Source: Undibacterium piscinae
GTDB lineage: Bacteria; Pseudomonadota; Gammaproteobacteria; Burkholderiales; Burkholderiaceae_D
Length of the DNA stretch: 64,000 bases
Direction: 5' to 3'
NCBI GenBank assembly: GCA_003970805.2
Contig: CP051152.1
Location: forward strand, 2,604,001-2,668,000
Both the position numbers and the translations under genes were made by a program. Under the pieces are notes generated by a model. That model saw nothing but the letters and a program-made list of their open reading frames with translations, made no database searches and was not told the origin of the DNA. This document shows positions 17,497-26,984 of this stretch, in pieces (positions within the stretch are counted from its first letter, which is position 1; each line of letters begins with the position of its first letter).

Positions 17497-19840
17497 CTGT
17501 CTTTTCTTTTCCAAAAATCGGTACGATCAGCCATACCATGGCAGTTCCTATTAGCATGGTCAGGCCGAAGGCCTGCAATGCGGGGGTTTTACTCAGACCC
17601 AATAAACCGAAAGAGAGTATGGTGCTGGCTGCCGACAAGCCGACCGTCGTCCAGGAAGTCGCATCGCGTCGATCGGGCTGCTCTTGCATAAAGATGCCAT
17701 AGTCCACCCCGACCCCGAGTAATAGCATCAAGGCGAGCACATGAAATAACTGCAGATTTTGCCCCGCATAGCCAAAGATTGCCAACGTGGCTAAACTCGC
17801 CAAAGCGGTGGGCAAAAGCACGCGCCAGGTATTGCGCCGGTAGCGCGGATACATCAAGCCATACACCAGTAGATACGAGGCCAACACCACCCAGCCCATA
17901 TACGCGCGATAACGTCCCAGCACCGAAGAAATTTCGGCAACCTTATCGACCCACTGCACGCCATCTAGCCCGCTGCCTGCCCGCGCCAGCACAGGCAGAT
18001 CAGCATACGACAAACCACGTAAGGCAACGATGCTGGCATATTCACCCTTGCCCTGGTTTTGCCCCAGCCACAAATGCCGCCATGGCTCGCTGGCAGGCGT
18101 TTGCAGAAAGGCCTCAGGCGTGAGTAACTGACTTGCGCCTAACAAGTGGCTGCGGGTAGCGCTGACCCAACTAGCGTCTTCACCGATTTGTGTCGCCAAT
18201 TGACTCAACACCATGCCTTCACCCAGCAGTTTTTGTTCCAGTAAACTGCGGCGTGTGGCCTGCGTCTGTGCCGACGGCACCCAATTCGAGATGGCCTGAT
18301 AGCCGCTGATCGTGTGCTGTGCAATCAAAGGATCTAGCTTGCGACGCAAGCTTTCTTCACGCTGTAATACGCCTTCAGCAGTGTCGGCGCGCACCAGAAA
18401 GAATTGCACCGGGGTCGGCGCATCGAGTAACTTACTTAGTTTAAGTTGGTCACTGATCAAATGCGCCGGTGAATTTTGCAGTAGCCGAATATCATCGTTG
18501 GCACCGAGACGGGCGCAACCGTATGCCACTACCAGCGCAAACAGCGCAAAACCTAAGCCGCTAGCCCGATTCCAACGCAGCAAGGGCCAATGACGCAAGA
18601 GCGCCGCATTGCTACGCAGCAGAGCGCCGCTCTTAAGTGCAGCGGCATTGATCAATACCGGGAACCAGCAGACCACGGTCAGCCAGGCAAACACCAGACC
18701 TAGTCCCGAGAACAGTGCCATCTGACGCAGGCCGGGAAATGGTGTCAGCGCCAATCCCAGATAACCGATCACCGTCGTGAGCAGGGTTAGCAATAAGCCC
18801 GGCATTAAACTTTTTAGTAGTTGCGAGGAATCTAACTTAGGATCGGCGGTGAGGCGGTTACACAAAAAATACAGACCATAGTCTTGCGCCACCCCGATCA
18901 GACTGGCACCAAAAACCAGGGTCAGCAAATGGATGCGTTCAAAAAATAGCCAACACAAGGAGATAGAACCGAGACAACCGATGGCGATAGAGAGCATCAC
19001 CAAGACGATAGGCTTAAACGAGCGAAAGCTGAACCACATCAGAACGATGATGCCTAACAGCGAGCCCAGACCGATAGTTGAAACCTCGCCGCTGGCCTGT
19101 TCACCCGCCGCCGCCGCATGCAAAATCACGCCAGCACTAATCACCTCGGTGGCGGGCACAGTAAGTAAGGCGCTCGCTTTGGCTTGCGCCAGCAGCGGTA
19201 ACAAGGCCTGTTGTGCGCTAATCGAAAATGCCGGCACCTGCAAAGTTAAGGGCAGTAAGACATACTGTTTTTCGGCATTGGCTACAAACAGATGTCCGTC
19301 ACGTGGACGTACTGGGGTCTCTTGCGCCCGCTCTTGCATCCAGCCGGCAAATAGGCCGAAGGGATCGTCGCGCCAGGCACCTAATTTTGGTCCGGCGAAA
19401 GGACTGTAAAGCTTACTCAGAGCGGCATCCAACCAAAACTGCGCTGGCTTACTATGCAATTGCGCCTCTTGTTCGGAACTCATCAATATCAGGCTGTGCT
19501 GCTGGAATTTACTCAACCAGTCGGCCTGATTTTGCTCGTTGAGTTGCATGGTCGCGATTAAATCAGGACGAGTACGCAGCACCGCTGCATAGGCATCAGC
19601 AGCACGTTTGGCATCGGCCCAATCCTTTGCTCCTACCAGTACCACGACACGCTGCTGCGCCGCATCGACCATCTGGGTAAATGATTTTTGCAAGATAGGA
19701 TCGCGTTCCTGCACCGGTAACAAGGCCAGAATATCGGTGTCCGGAGCAATGCGCTGGCCCAGCCACAGAGAGGCGTTATGTGCCAATAACAGCGCCACCA
19801 CCAAGGCCCAAATTACGGCAAGAGCGCGCGGCTTCGTCAA
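17483..19840 (-). CDS. MMPL/RND-family exporter of the APE cluster
   Basis: Inner-membrane transporter of 785 residues with two repeats, each having one N-terminal helix, a large periplasmic loop and a block of five helices. Examples are VSTIGLGSLLGIIVLMWFSF to VCWFPVLINAA for the first block, and YRAYMGWVVLASYLLVYGLM to MVWLIVPIFG for the second. GASLIGVAQDYGLYFL and LLGVGVDYGIFM hold the membrane Asp residues likely used for proton coupling. It probably lifts the aryl polyene lipid to the periplasm, together with the LolA-like carrier encoded just upstream. Confidence 0.9.
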   Translation of the reverse strand: MTKPRALAVIWALVVALLLAHNASLWLGQRIAPDTDILALLPVQERDPILQKSFTQMVDAAQQRVVVLVGAKDWADAKRAADAYAAVLRTRPDLIATMQLNEQNQADWLSKFQQHSLILMSSEQEAQLHSKPAQFWLDAALSKLYSPFAGPKLGAWRDDPFGLFAGWMQERAQETPVRPRDGHLFVANAEKQYVLLPLTLQVPAFSISAQQALLPLLAQAKASALLTVPATEVISAGVILHAAAAGEQASGEVSTIGLGSLLGIIVLMWFSFRSFKPIVLVMLSIAIGCLGSISLCWLFFERIHLLTLVFGASLIGVAQDYGLYFLCNRLTADPKLDSSQLLKSLMPGLLLTLLTTVIGYLGLALTPFPGLRQMALFSGLGLVFAWLTVVCWFPVLINAAALKSGALLRSNAALLRHWPLLRWNRASGLGFALFALVVAYGCARLGANDDIRLLQNSPAHLISDQLKLSKLLDAPTPVQFFLVRADTAEGVLQREESLRRKLDPLIAQHTISGYQAISNWVPSAQTQATRRSLLEQKLLGEGMVLSQLATQIGEDASWVSATRSHLLGASQLLTPEAFLQTPASEPWRHLWLGQNQGKGEYASIVALRGLSYADLPVLARAGSGLDGVQWVDKVAEISSVLGRYRAYMGWVVLASYLLVYGLMYPRYRRNTWRVLLPTALASLATLAIFGYAGQNLQLFHVLALMLLLGVGVDYGIFMQEQPDRRDATSWTTVGLSAASTILSFGLLGLSKTPALQAFGLTMLIGTAMVWLIVPIFGKEKTDAKN

Positions 19841-20445
19841 AATAGCGCCGCTTCTTCTGCCAACATGGCAGTCTCGCCAGTTTGTATCGCAGAAAACACG
19901 ATGTGACTACGGTCGCCGCTAGCCTCATTGATAGAGATATTTTTAACGTAAGCAGCACCATCCAGGCTGATGGCACCAATCGCCTTAGCCAGGGCAGGCT
20001 CGCGTGCCTTGAGCGCAACCTTCCAACTATGTTGATCGGCACTGCCTTCTACTTCAAACAAATTCTCCAGTTGCGCCAGATCACCCGACAACAGCGAGAA
20101 CAGCACGCTATTGATCATACGCACGGTTGGTTCTTGTTTGGCATCCAGACGCATGGCGACTCGGTCACCCTGAAAATGCACGATCTCTTCCCGCGTCAGA
20201 CGCAGAGTATTCGGGAACGGTTGCAGCGTGCGCCACAAGACGCCCTTACCTGCCACCACACAAAAACGCCCATTCGATGCCAGCGGTTTTTTAATACCGG
20301 TGAGTTGTTTGCTCTGATCAAATCTTCCGCATAAAATCGCCGGCTTCGCCAACATAGACTGTATCTTGGCCACTGGTGCCGCAGCAAACGTAGGCAGTGC
20401 GGCGCTCATCACGGCCATACTAATAAACAGCTGTTTGAGTGTCAT
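19837..20445 (-). CDS. LolA-like outer-membrane lipid carrier
   Basis: Periplasmic LolA-related protein of 202 residues with a signal peptide (FISMAVMSAALPTFAAA). It keeps a typical carrier start, AILCGRFDQSKQLTGIKKPL, and beta-rich sequence through the rest. In APE clusters this protein is thought to carry the polyene lipid, not lipoproteins, across the periplasm. It overlaps both neighbours by four bases. Confidence 0.85.
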   Translation of the reverse strand: MTLKQLFISMAVMSAALPTFAAAPVAKIQSMLAKPAILCGRFDQSKQLTGIKKPLASNGRFCVVAGKGVLWRTLQPFPNTLRLTREEIVHFQGDRVAMRLDAKQEPTVRMINSVLFSLLSGDLAQLENLFEVEGSADQHSWKVALKAREPALAKAIGAISLDGAAYVKNISINEASGDRSHIVFSAIQTGETAMLAEEAALF

Positions 20446-20876
20446 TGCAACTTAACTCCTAATTTTTCAAACAAGACCGGCGGCGAAACAAAGCACATTT
20501 CGCCACTATCGATCGCTACCGCAACCTGAGTAGTGCTGGCGCGTGTCAGTCGCTTGCCGCTCGCCTTATCGCTGATCAGATAGTCTATCTTCAAGCGGTT
20601 TTCCCATTCGACCAGGTCGGCTCGCAGAGTCAAAATCTGACCAAATTTGGCCGGTCCTACATAGCGCAACTGCAGGTCTATCACTGGCCAGGCGTATCCA
20701 GAATTTTTCATTTCCAGATAGTTGTAAGCGATCTTATCCAGCAAAGCACAACGCACTACTTCCAAATACTTAACGTAATTGCCGTGCCAAACTATCTCCA
20801 TAGGGTCGAGATCAAAGAACTGCACCTGCATCTCGATTTCTGCCCACCAGCGACTAGAGGTTGCCGGCTTACGCAT
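20442..20876 (-). CDS. YbgC/FadM-like acyl-CoA or acyl-ACP thioesterase
   Basis: Hotdog thioesterase of 144 residues. FFDLDPMEIVWHGNYVKYLEVVR holds the Asp and the HxNYxKY motif typical of the 4-hydroxybenzoyl-CoA thioesterase group. It may release or edit acyl chains during polyene synthesis. It overlaps the ammonia lyase gene by eight bases and the LolA-like gene by four, so it is translated as part of the operon. Confidence 0.87.
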   Translation of the reverse strand: MRKPATSSRWWAEIEMQVQFFDLDPMEIVWHGNYVKYLEVVRCALLDKIAYNYLEMKNSGYAWPVIDLQLRYVGPAKFGQILTLRADLVEWENRLKIDYLISDKASGKRLTRASTTQVAVAIDSGEMCFVSPPVLFEKLGVKLQ

Positions 20877-22425
20877 ACAGGCTCCAGGCTTGCTGACGTA
20901 TCCGCTCTAATAGCAAACGCAAATCCGGTTCCAGTCTGCGGTCTTCCTCGACGGCCGCAATATCCTCGCTCAAGGCCTGCATCATTTGCTGCAAAGGCGC
21001 TTCCGGCGCAATTGATGGATTGAGGCGGCAACGCAACCAGACGCCTTGACGCACCGTGATCAATAAGGCTGCCACCACTTGTTCGGTGAGCTCCAACACC
21101 CGCAAACAATCGCGTGCCGCGATGGTGCCCATACTGACTTTGTCTTGATTATGGCACTCCGTAGAACGCGAAAAAACCGAGGCCGGCATGGTGAGTTTGA
21201 GTGCTTCTGCAGTCCATGCCGAGGCGCTGATTTGCAGCGCCTTGAGGCCATGATTAATCGCGGCGCGCGGACCTTCGGCGCCCGACAAATTGGCTGGCAA
21301 GCCGTGGTTATAACGACTATCGACCAGCAAGGCCATTTGCCGGTCCAGCAAATCGGCCAGATTGGCCACCGCGTTTTTCATGCCATCCATCGCGAAGGCA
21401 ATATGACCACCATAAAAATGGCCGCCATGCAGCACCCGCTCGCCCTCGGCGTCAATGATGGGATTATCGTTCGCGCTATTGAGTTCATTCTCGATAGACT
21501 GGCGGAAAAACGGCAGGGCATCGGCCAACACACCGATCACATGCGGCGCGCAGCGGATTGAATAGCGGTCTTGCAGGCGTTTGCCGTTACGCTCTAGCTG
21601 TTCGCACGGCAGATCCTGGCGCAACCAACTTGCCACTGTCTGCATACCGGGATGCGGTTTAACCGAAAATAGAGTCTCATCGAAATGATGGGCATTGCCA
21701 TCCAAAGCAAACGATGCCATCGCGGTAATGCGGGTCGTCAATTGCGTCAGATAGGCGGCTCTGTCATACGCCAGGCAAGCCAGTGCCGTCATCACGGCCG
21801 TACCATTCATGATGGCCAGACCTTCTTTTGGTCGTAAGCGCAAGGGCGTAATGCCCGCTTCGCGTAGCGCCTGTGCTGCTGGCACTTGCTGGCCCGCGCG
21901 CAAGACTTCGCGCTCGCCACACAAGGCGGCCGCCAAATACGACAGTGGGGTTAAATCGCCACTCGCGCCTACCGATCCTTCTGAAGGAATTAAGGGCAGT
22001 AAATCCGCATCCAGCAGGGCTACGATCTGCTCCAGCAAGGCCACCGAGACACCCGAAAAACCCTTGCTCAGCGAGGCAAGCCTGACCGCCATCACGGCAC
22101 GCGTTTGCGCAGGCGTGAAATACTCGCCCAGACCGCAACCGTGGTAAGTGTATAAATGATGCGGCAATTCGGCGATCAATTCCGCTGGCACTGTCACCGT
22201 ACAGGAATCGCCATAACCTGTGGTAACGCCGTAGATAGTGCCATCTTCGCGCAATAAGCGGTCCAAAAAATCCGCACCACGAGTGATCGCGGCACGGAAC
22301 TCCGGTGCCGCCGAAAGGTTGGCGCGTGCGCTAGCCTTGGCGATCTCCACAATATCTTCTATACAAAGGCGGCTTTGGTCAAAGCGCACCGCACGCAGTG
22401 GCGGCTTATGTTCAGCGGACTGCAT
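20869..22425 (-). CDS. aromatic amino acid ammonia lyase (HAL/PAL/TAL family)
   Basis: MIO-dependent ammonia lyase of 518 residues from the ATG at 22425. The Ala-Ser-Gly that forms the MIO cofactor is in GSVGASGDLTPLSYLAA, and the catalytic Tyr loop is VTTGYGDSCT. The substrate-selectivity region reads TYHGCGLGEYF. That is neither the HH of known tyrosine lyases nor the exact SH of histidine lyases, so the substrate cannot be fixed by reading. In this setting a tyrosine or phenylalanine lyase making coumarate or cinnamate as polyene starter is most likely. It overlaps the acyltransferase gene by 14 bases. A longer frame to 22518 exists but lacks support. Confidence 0.88.
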   Translation of the reverse strand: MQSAEHKPPLRAVRFDQSRLCIEDIVEIAKASARANLSAAPEFRAAITRGADFLDRLLREDGTIYGVTTGYGDSCTVTVPAELIAELPHHLYTYHGCGLGEYFTPAQTRAVMAVRLASLSKGFSGVSVALLEQIVALLDADLLPLIPSEGSVGASGDLTPLSYLAAALCGEREVLRAGQQVPAAQALREAGITPLRLRPKEGLAIMNGTAVMTALACLAYDRAAYLTQLTTRITAMASFALDGNAHHFDETLFSVKPHPGMQTVASWLRQDLPCEQLERNGKRLQDRYSIRCAPHVIGVLADALPFFRQSIENELNSANDNPIIDAEGERVLHGGHFYGGHIAFAMDGMKNAVANLADLLDRQMALLVDSRYNHGLPANLSGAEGPRAAINHGLKALQISASAWTAEALKLTMPASVFSRSTECHNQDKVSMGTIAARDCLRVLELTEQVVAALLITVRQGVWLRCRLNPSIAPEAPLQQMMQALSEDIAAVEEDRRLEPDLRLLLERIRQQAWSLYA

Positions 22426-23371
22426 CAGTAGTATCCAATTCGGGTAAATGCCAAAAATCGTAAAAATTAAACCATTGCAGTGGAACGCGCTGGCAATGAT
22501 ATTCCAGGCGGTTGGCATACGAGCCGGCTAAATCTGCCAAGACCTGTTCGCGTCCTTCGCGCGGCAAACGAGGTGCCGCATGCAAGAGCTCGAAATGTAT
22601 CTCTGCATGCTTACCAGCTTGATGCGAGAACAACATATAAATCGGGCAATGCAAAATACTCGCCAGGACATAAGGTCCGACCGGGAACGCCGCCTGTGCG
22701 CCAAAAAAATTAACCAGCGCAACGCGCGGTGACTGCGCTAACGGCACTCTATCGCCGGCGATCACTATAAATTCGCCTTGCTCGACTTTTTCGGCCAGTA
22801 TCATCGCGGTAGCCGGGGTGATCTCGCTCACTTGCATCAAATTGAGCTGGCTGGCGGGATTGAGCGCCGCCAGTAATTGATTAAAGGCCTTTGCATGCTT
22901 GGTATGCACCAGGATAGTCAGGCGCAAACCCGGCCGCTTTAAAGACAAGACCCGGCACAGCTCCAGGTTACCGAGATGGGAACACACCAGCACAGCACCA
23001 CGTCGCTCGCGGATTAATTGCTCCATCTTTGCCACACCATGAAACTGCACATCCTCGGTCTTATACAGCCCTCCCCATAACAACATTTTATCCAAAATGT
23101 TTTCGGCAAAAGCGGCAAAGTGTAGGATCACACCAGGGATACCAGTAGGCACCGCAACGTAGCCGCTGATACGTCGCAAATAATCTTTGGAAGCTGCCCG
23201 AGGTCGCGGCTTAGTCATCACATACCAAAGCAGCACCGGGTAAAGCACGACTCGAAATGGCCAGCGTCCGAACAACCGGAATATCCAGAACAGCACACGC
23301 ATGCCAGTGATGAAACTGAGTTCATTCAGCGATGCCCAATGCTGATTTTTTTCTTTCATCATCTCACTCAT
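22412..23371 (-). CDS. LpxL/HtrB-like lysophospholipid acyltransferase
   Basis: Membrane-associated acyltransferase of about 319 residues. The start at 23371 makes a perfect ATGA overlap with the glycosyltransferase stop. The catalytic His-x4-Glu motif is SHLGNLELCRV, and FIVIAGDRVPLAQSPRVALVNFFG is the second family block. In APE biosynthesis such enzymes attach acyl chains to the lipid anchor that carries the polyene. Family certain, acceptor inferred. Confidence 0.87.
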   Translation of the reverse strand: MSEMMKEKNQHWASLNELSFITGMRVLFWIFRLFGRWPFRVVLYPVLLWYVMTKPRPRAASKDYLRRISGYVAVPTGIPGVILHFAAFAENILDKMLLWGGLYKTEDVQFHGVAKMEQLIRERRGAVLVCSHLGNLELCRVLSLKRPGLRLTILVHTKHAKAFNQLLAALNPASQLNLMQVSEITPATAMILAEKVEQGEFIVIAGDRVPLAQSPRVALVNFFGAQAAFPVGPYVLASILHCPIYMLFSHQAGKHAEIHFELLHAAPRLPREGREQVLADLAGSYANRLEYHCQRVPLQWFNFYDFWHLPELDTTDAVR

Positions 23372-24111
23372 CGCGTCCGCCATTTGCGCCAGAGCAAGCG
23401 CGGCGATCGCCATAACATACCGAAAAATAGACTGGTATGCATACGCGTAATCAGCACATTATCTAGCCACACACGGAAATGCGAAACCCCATCTAAAGGG
23501 TAACTGACGCGGGTAGGCAAATTAATGATTTGCACAGCGTCCCAATGCAAACGCACCAAAACCTCGGTATCAAAATTCATACGCGAACCTAGCTTTTGAT
23601 GTGCAGCCAGCGCTGTGACGCAAGCCAGCGGATACACCCGAAAACCGCACATGGAATCTTTGATCTGGAACGACAGCGTATTAATCCAGACCCAGACATG
23701 CGTCAGGTAGCGTGCATACAAACGCAGCGCTGGCACAGTTTCATCATAAATCGGGCAACCGGCAATCACTGCTGCCGGATATCTGGCAGCCAATGCCAGA
23801 AACGCCGGAAAATCACTGACGTTGTGCTGTCCATCAGCGTCTACCTGCAGTGCATGACTATAGCCGCTAGCGTAGGCATACCGCATGCCAGTCAGCACCG
23901 CAGCACCCTTGCCGCAATTACTGGCATGGCGCAGTAAAATCAAGCGCTGCGGGGCACTGGCGGCCAAGGCATCGAGCACAGCTGCGCACGCTGCGTTACT
24001 GCCATCGTCCACCAAAATACACAGAAGATCATGTGCCAATACCTGAGCCACCACCACAGCAATCGCTTGCTCATGGTTGTACACAGGGATGACTACACAA
24101 GCTTTAAACAT
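23368..24111 (-). CDS. family 2 glycosyltransferase
   Basis: GT-A fold glycosyltransferase of about 247 residues. CVVIPVYNHEQAIAVVVAQV starts the nucleotide-binding domain. LCILVDDGSN and LQVDADGQH supply the Asp residues and the DxD-like metal site. It probably builds the sugar or head-group part of the polyene lipid. The start was placed at MFKACVV (24111), giving an eight-base overlap with the methyltransferase gene. Confidence 0.87.
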   Translation of the reverse strand: MFKACVVIPVYNHEQAIAVVVAQVLAHDLLCILVDDGSNAACAAVLDALAASAPQRLILLRHASNCGKGAAVLTGMRYAYASGYSHALQVDADGQHNVSDFPAFLALAARYPAAVIAGCPIYDETVPALRLYARYLTHVWVWINTLSFQIKDSMCGFRVYPLACVTALAAHQKLGSRMNFDTEVLVRLHWDAVQIINLPTRVSYPLDGVSHFRVWLDNVLITRMHTSLFFGMLWRSPRLLWRKWRTR

Positions 24112-25195
24112 CATCACCCCCGTCGATCGCGGCAAATCGCAACAGGCTATGGCAGTAAGCAATCTCGTCGCGTACCGTCACCAATTGCAAGCCGGCCAGG
24201 CCAGCCAGGCGTATGTAATCGCTACTCTCATAAATCTTGCTATTTCCACTCGCCATCGCAGTAAAGTAAGGCGAAGTATTGATCAGACAATACGCAGCGA
24301 TATCATACTGTTGTCTGTCCCAGAAGGTATCCATGATCAATAATTGTCCGCGCGGTGCCAGCGCTGCCGCAGCGCGTTGCAAAATACTGGCAATTGCGGC
24401 TTCACTAAAGCAGCTTAGAAATTGACTCATCCAGATCACATCCATACCAGCAGGCAGCGTCGCAGCGGGGTCTAACAAATCACGCGCATGCAAATGCGCA
24501 CGCTGCTGCACTCCAGCGTTTTGTAAAGTGACTGCGGCTACCGCCAGTTGCTGTGGCAAATCCACCAAATGTAACTCTACCGTCGGCTTATACGCCAACG
24601 CCGCGCAACTAAACTTGCCGGTATTGGCACCGATATCCATTACTTTGCGCGGTGCCGTGGCAAACACATCCGGTAATATTTCCGGGAAGGAGCTATCGGA
24701 ATAGAAATGATCAAAGGCAAACCAACTGCTCTTGGCAGGCTCAGGCAACTCTGATAAACCCTGATACAAGGTATCCCAGTCACCCAAACTAGGCAAACCT
24801 AGGGGCTGCTGCTGATCCAGCGACGCATCCAGTTTAAACAGACCCTGATAACAAACATCGTGATTGAAATCAAAATTTATCTGCGTCATTTTGTCGGTCA
24901 GTATGCAGTAACCGGTTTTATCCAGCACATAGCTACCATCGCGCAGATACACCACGCCAGCGGCCAGACTAGTCTCTAGCGCCACTTTGAGGGCATACTC
25001 GCTCCAGCGTCCACTAGCCACCAAGGCGCTCAGGCTTACACCACTCGCACCGGCGTCAGCCAAGGCTTGCAACATGCCGCGCTTCCAGGCGTAACGCACG
25101 GCCTGAAACACCACCGGAGCGTAGGCGATTTTTTGTGCCTCATAACGTGCTGCAAAAGCGCTTTGCGCCTCGGGAGAAAACTTCTTATCTAGCAT
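24104..25195 (-). CDS. SAM-dependent O- or C-methyltransferase
   Basis: Class I methyltransferase of 363 residues with an N-terminal winged-helix-like dimerisation part, as in acetylserotonin O-methyltransferase relatives. SAM motif I is KVMDIGANTGKFSCAAL at about residue 183, and DVIWMSQFLSCFSE follows in the expected place. It probably methylates the aryl head group; methylated aromatic rings are known from other aryl polyenes. There is a 22-base gap to the upstream adenylation gene. Confidence 0.86.
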   Translation of the reverse strand: MLDKKFSPEAQSAFAARYEAQKIAYAPVVFQAVRYAWKRGMLQALADAGASGVSLSALVASGRWSEYALKVALETSLAAGVVYLRDGSYVLDKTGYCILTDKMTQINFDFNHDVCYQGLFKLDASLDQQQPLGLPSLGDWDTLYQGLSELPEPAKSSWFAFDHFYSDSSFPEILPDVFATAPRKVMDIGANTGKFSCAALAYKPTVELHLVDLPQQLAVAAVTLQNAGVQQRAHLHARDLLDPAATLPAGMDVIWMSQFLSCFSEAAIASILQRAAAALAPRGQLLIMDTFWDRQQYDIAAYCLINTSPYFTAMASGNSKIYESSDYIRLAGLAGLQLVTVRDEIAYCHSLLRFAAIDGGDDV

Positions 25196-25217
25196 GCTGT
25201 CTTAAAAAAAGGCCTAC

Positions 25218-26984
25218 TTAAATTGCGTCTGCAGCGCGAAACAAAATGCGCCCGCTGGAATGCGCATGCAGCGCAGAAAAATATCGAAAATTTAAACTGT
25301 TTTTTTGTACGTCAAAAATCAATTCCAAAGTGACCGGCGTATCGGCGCGTATCAGTTGTTGAAACTTCAGAGCATGCACCGCCTCAAAACATGAGGGCAA
25401 GGCAAAATATTCGCGCCCATAGTGGATCGCCCAGTCTAATTGCACCACCCCGGGCAAAATCGCCACTTGCGAAAAATGCCCATCAAAATACAATAAATCA
25501 GCCGGTGCAATCACTTCCAATGCGACCCGCTTGGCATCACGCTCCAGCAGTCGCTTATGCGGCAGGCGTGGCCTGGGATCGGCCTTGATAGGCGCTGCGG
25601 CTTCAGAAGATAAGGACTCCAGCAATAGCGCCTGGGTGGTTTTACCCTGAGCATTGAGTGGCATCTGTTCCAGATAACGCCAGCGGCGCGGTAAGGCAAC
25701 CGCTTCGACTGCGCCGCTCAGACTGGCCAAGAGGCTACGGTTGACGGCCAATTTACCATGCTGCGCCAAGTAGCTCTTACCGGCATCCGACAAGACCACA
25801 AAGGCGATCAAGCCCTCCCGCTGTGTGGCATAGAGTTGCTGTGCCACCAGGCGCACCTCAGCCACCAGCGAACTGGCCGACAACAGACTTTCAATGGCAT
25901 CCAGCGACACCCTTTTTTCTTCTATCTTGACGATACGGTCGCTACGTCCCAACAGCAAAAAATGCTGTTCACCACAGGCCTGGGCGCGATCGGCCAGGCG
26001 TAACCAGCCATCCTCAAGCAGATGGGAAGAACGCACTTCCAGCAAATTTTCTTGCGGCTCCAGCCGCCAATTGACGCCTGGCAAAGCCTGCCAGGCTGCA
26101 TCCTCACTATTTGACTGCAGATCACGCTGACGCCAGGCGATACCTCCGGTTTCGGAACTGCCATACACCTCACGCGGAATCTGGCCGAGTAGGGCCGCGC
26201 TATGCTGCGCTGCCGCCAAAGACAAAGGCCCGCCCGAGGAAAATACCGCCCGCAGGTTTTGCCGCGCCGCCGACCAATCCAAATGCGCAGGCAGACGTTT
26301 CAGATGTGCAGGACTAGCGATCAGGGCGCACGGTGCGTGCCCCAGTAAAACTGCCAAGGCTTCCGGGAAATTTTGACTGTGTGCGTGGATCGCACGGCCA
26401 ACGCAGAGCGGCCACAACAACTTAAACAATAAACCGTAAATGTGCTGATGCGACACCGTAGCGACGATCGCACATCGCCCTAAAGCGGCACCAAACTGGG
26501 CCTCCAGTGTCGCCACTTCACTGGCTAGCTGCGACATGCGTTTGGGGCATGCTTGCGCCACGCCGGTGCTGCCTGAAGTATGTACCACTAAGGCCAGAAA
26601 ATCAGACTCCAAAGCCGGATAAGCAGTGACCTGAAATGGTACCTCTACAGTAGGCTGAACGGGGGCGTATTCAGATGGAAATTCACCTAAAAATCCATCG
26701 ACCTGTAAGGCCAGAGCTGTGCAACTACTAGTCAGGGTATCGGCGCTGAGCCACAGGGTTTTACCAGCATGCCAGCCGCCCAGTAAAGCAGCAGCAAATT
26801 CCAGGCTGTCTTCCAGATACAGGGCGAAATTTTGCCCTGCTTGTGCGCTTAACAAATTGCGCCAACGCGCTACGCTGGCTAGAAAATCCGCTGCGTCTAC
26901 TGCTTGCTGATGGCGCCAGCCCAGCACCGAGCTGGACGGCCGCGCCGCCAGCACTTGAACCAGATTAAGCAGACTATCAGACAT
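25218..26984 (-). CDS. apeH: APE adenylation enzyme fused to dehydratase (ApeH-ApeI)
   Basis: Two-domain protein of 588 residues. Residues ~1-455 are an ANL-family acyl/aryl-AMP ligase with P-loop VVHTSGSTGVAQACPKRM and REVYGSSETGGIAWR. It would activate the aryl starter for loading onto an ACP. Residues ~470-588 are a hotdog dehydratase with FDGHFSQVAILPGVVQLDWA, matching ApeI. In described systems ApeH and ApeI are separate proteins. A linker rich in Ala and Pro (SSEAAAPIKADPRPRLPH) joins them, with no stop or start-like break, so the fusion looks genuine. It overlaps the upstream membrane protein gene by eight bases. Confidence 0.9.
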   Translation of the reverse strand: MSDSLLNLVQVLAARPSSSVLGWRHQQAVDAADFLASVARWRNLLSAQAGQNFALYLEDSLEFAAALLGGWHAGKTLWLSADTLTSSCTALALQVDGFLGEFPSEYAPVQPTVEVPFQVTAYPALESDFLALVVHTSGSTGVAQACPKRMSQLASEVATLEAQFGAALGRCAIVATVSHQHIYGLLFKLLWPLCVGRAIHAHSQNFPEALAVLLGHAPCALIASPAHLKRLPAHLDWSAARQNLRAVFSSGGPLSLAAAQHSAALLGQIPREVYGSSETGGIAWRQRDLQSNSEDAAWQALPGVNWRLEPQENLLEVRSSHLLEDGWLRLADRAQACGEQHFLLLGRSDRIVKIEEKRVSLDAIESLLSASSLVAEVRLVAQQLYATQREGLIAFVVLSDAGKSYLAQHGKLAVNRSLLASLSGAVEAVALPRRWRYLEQMPLNAQGKTTQALLLESLSSEAAAPIKADPRPRLPHKRLLERDAKRVALEVIAPADLLYFDGHFSQVAILPGVVQLDWAIHYGREYFALPSCFEAVHALKFQQLIRADTPVTLELIFDVQKNSLNFRYFSALHAHSSGRILFRAADAI

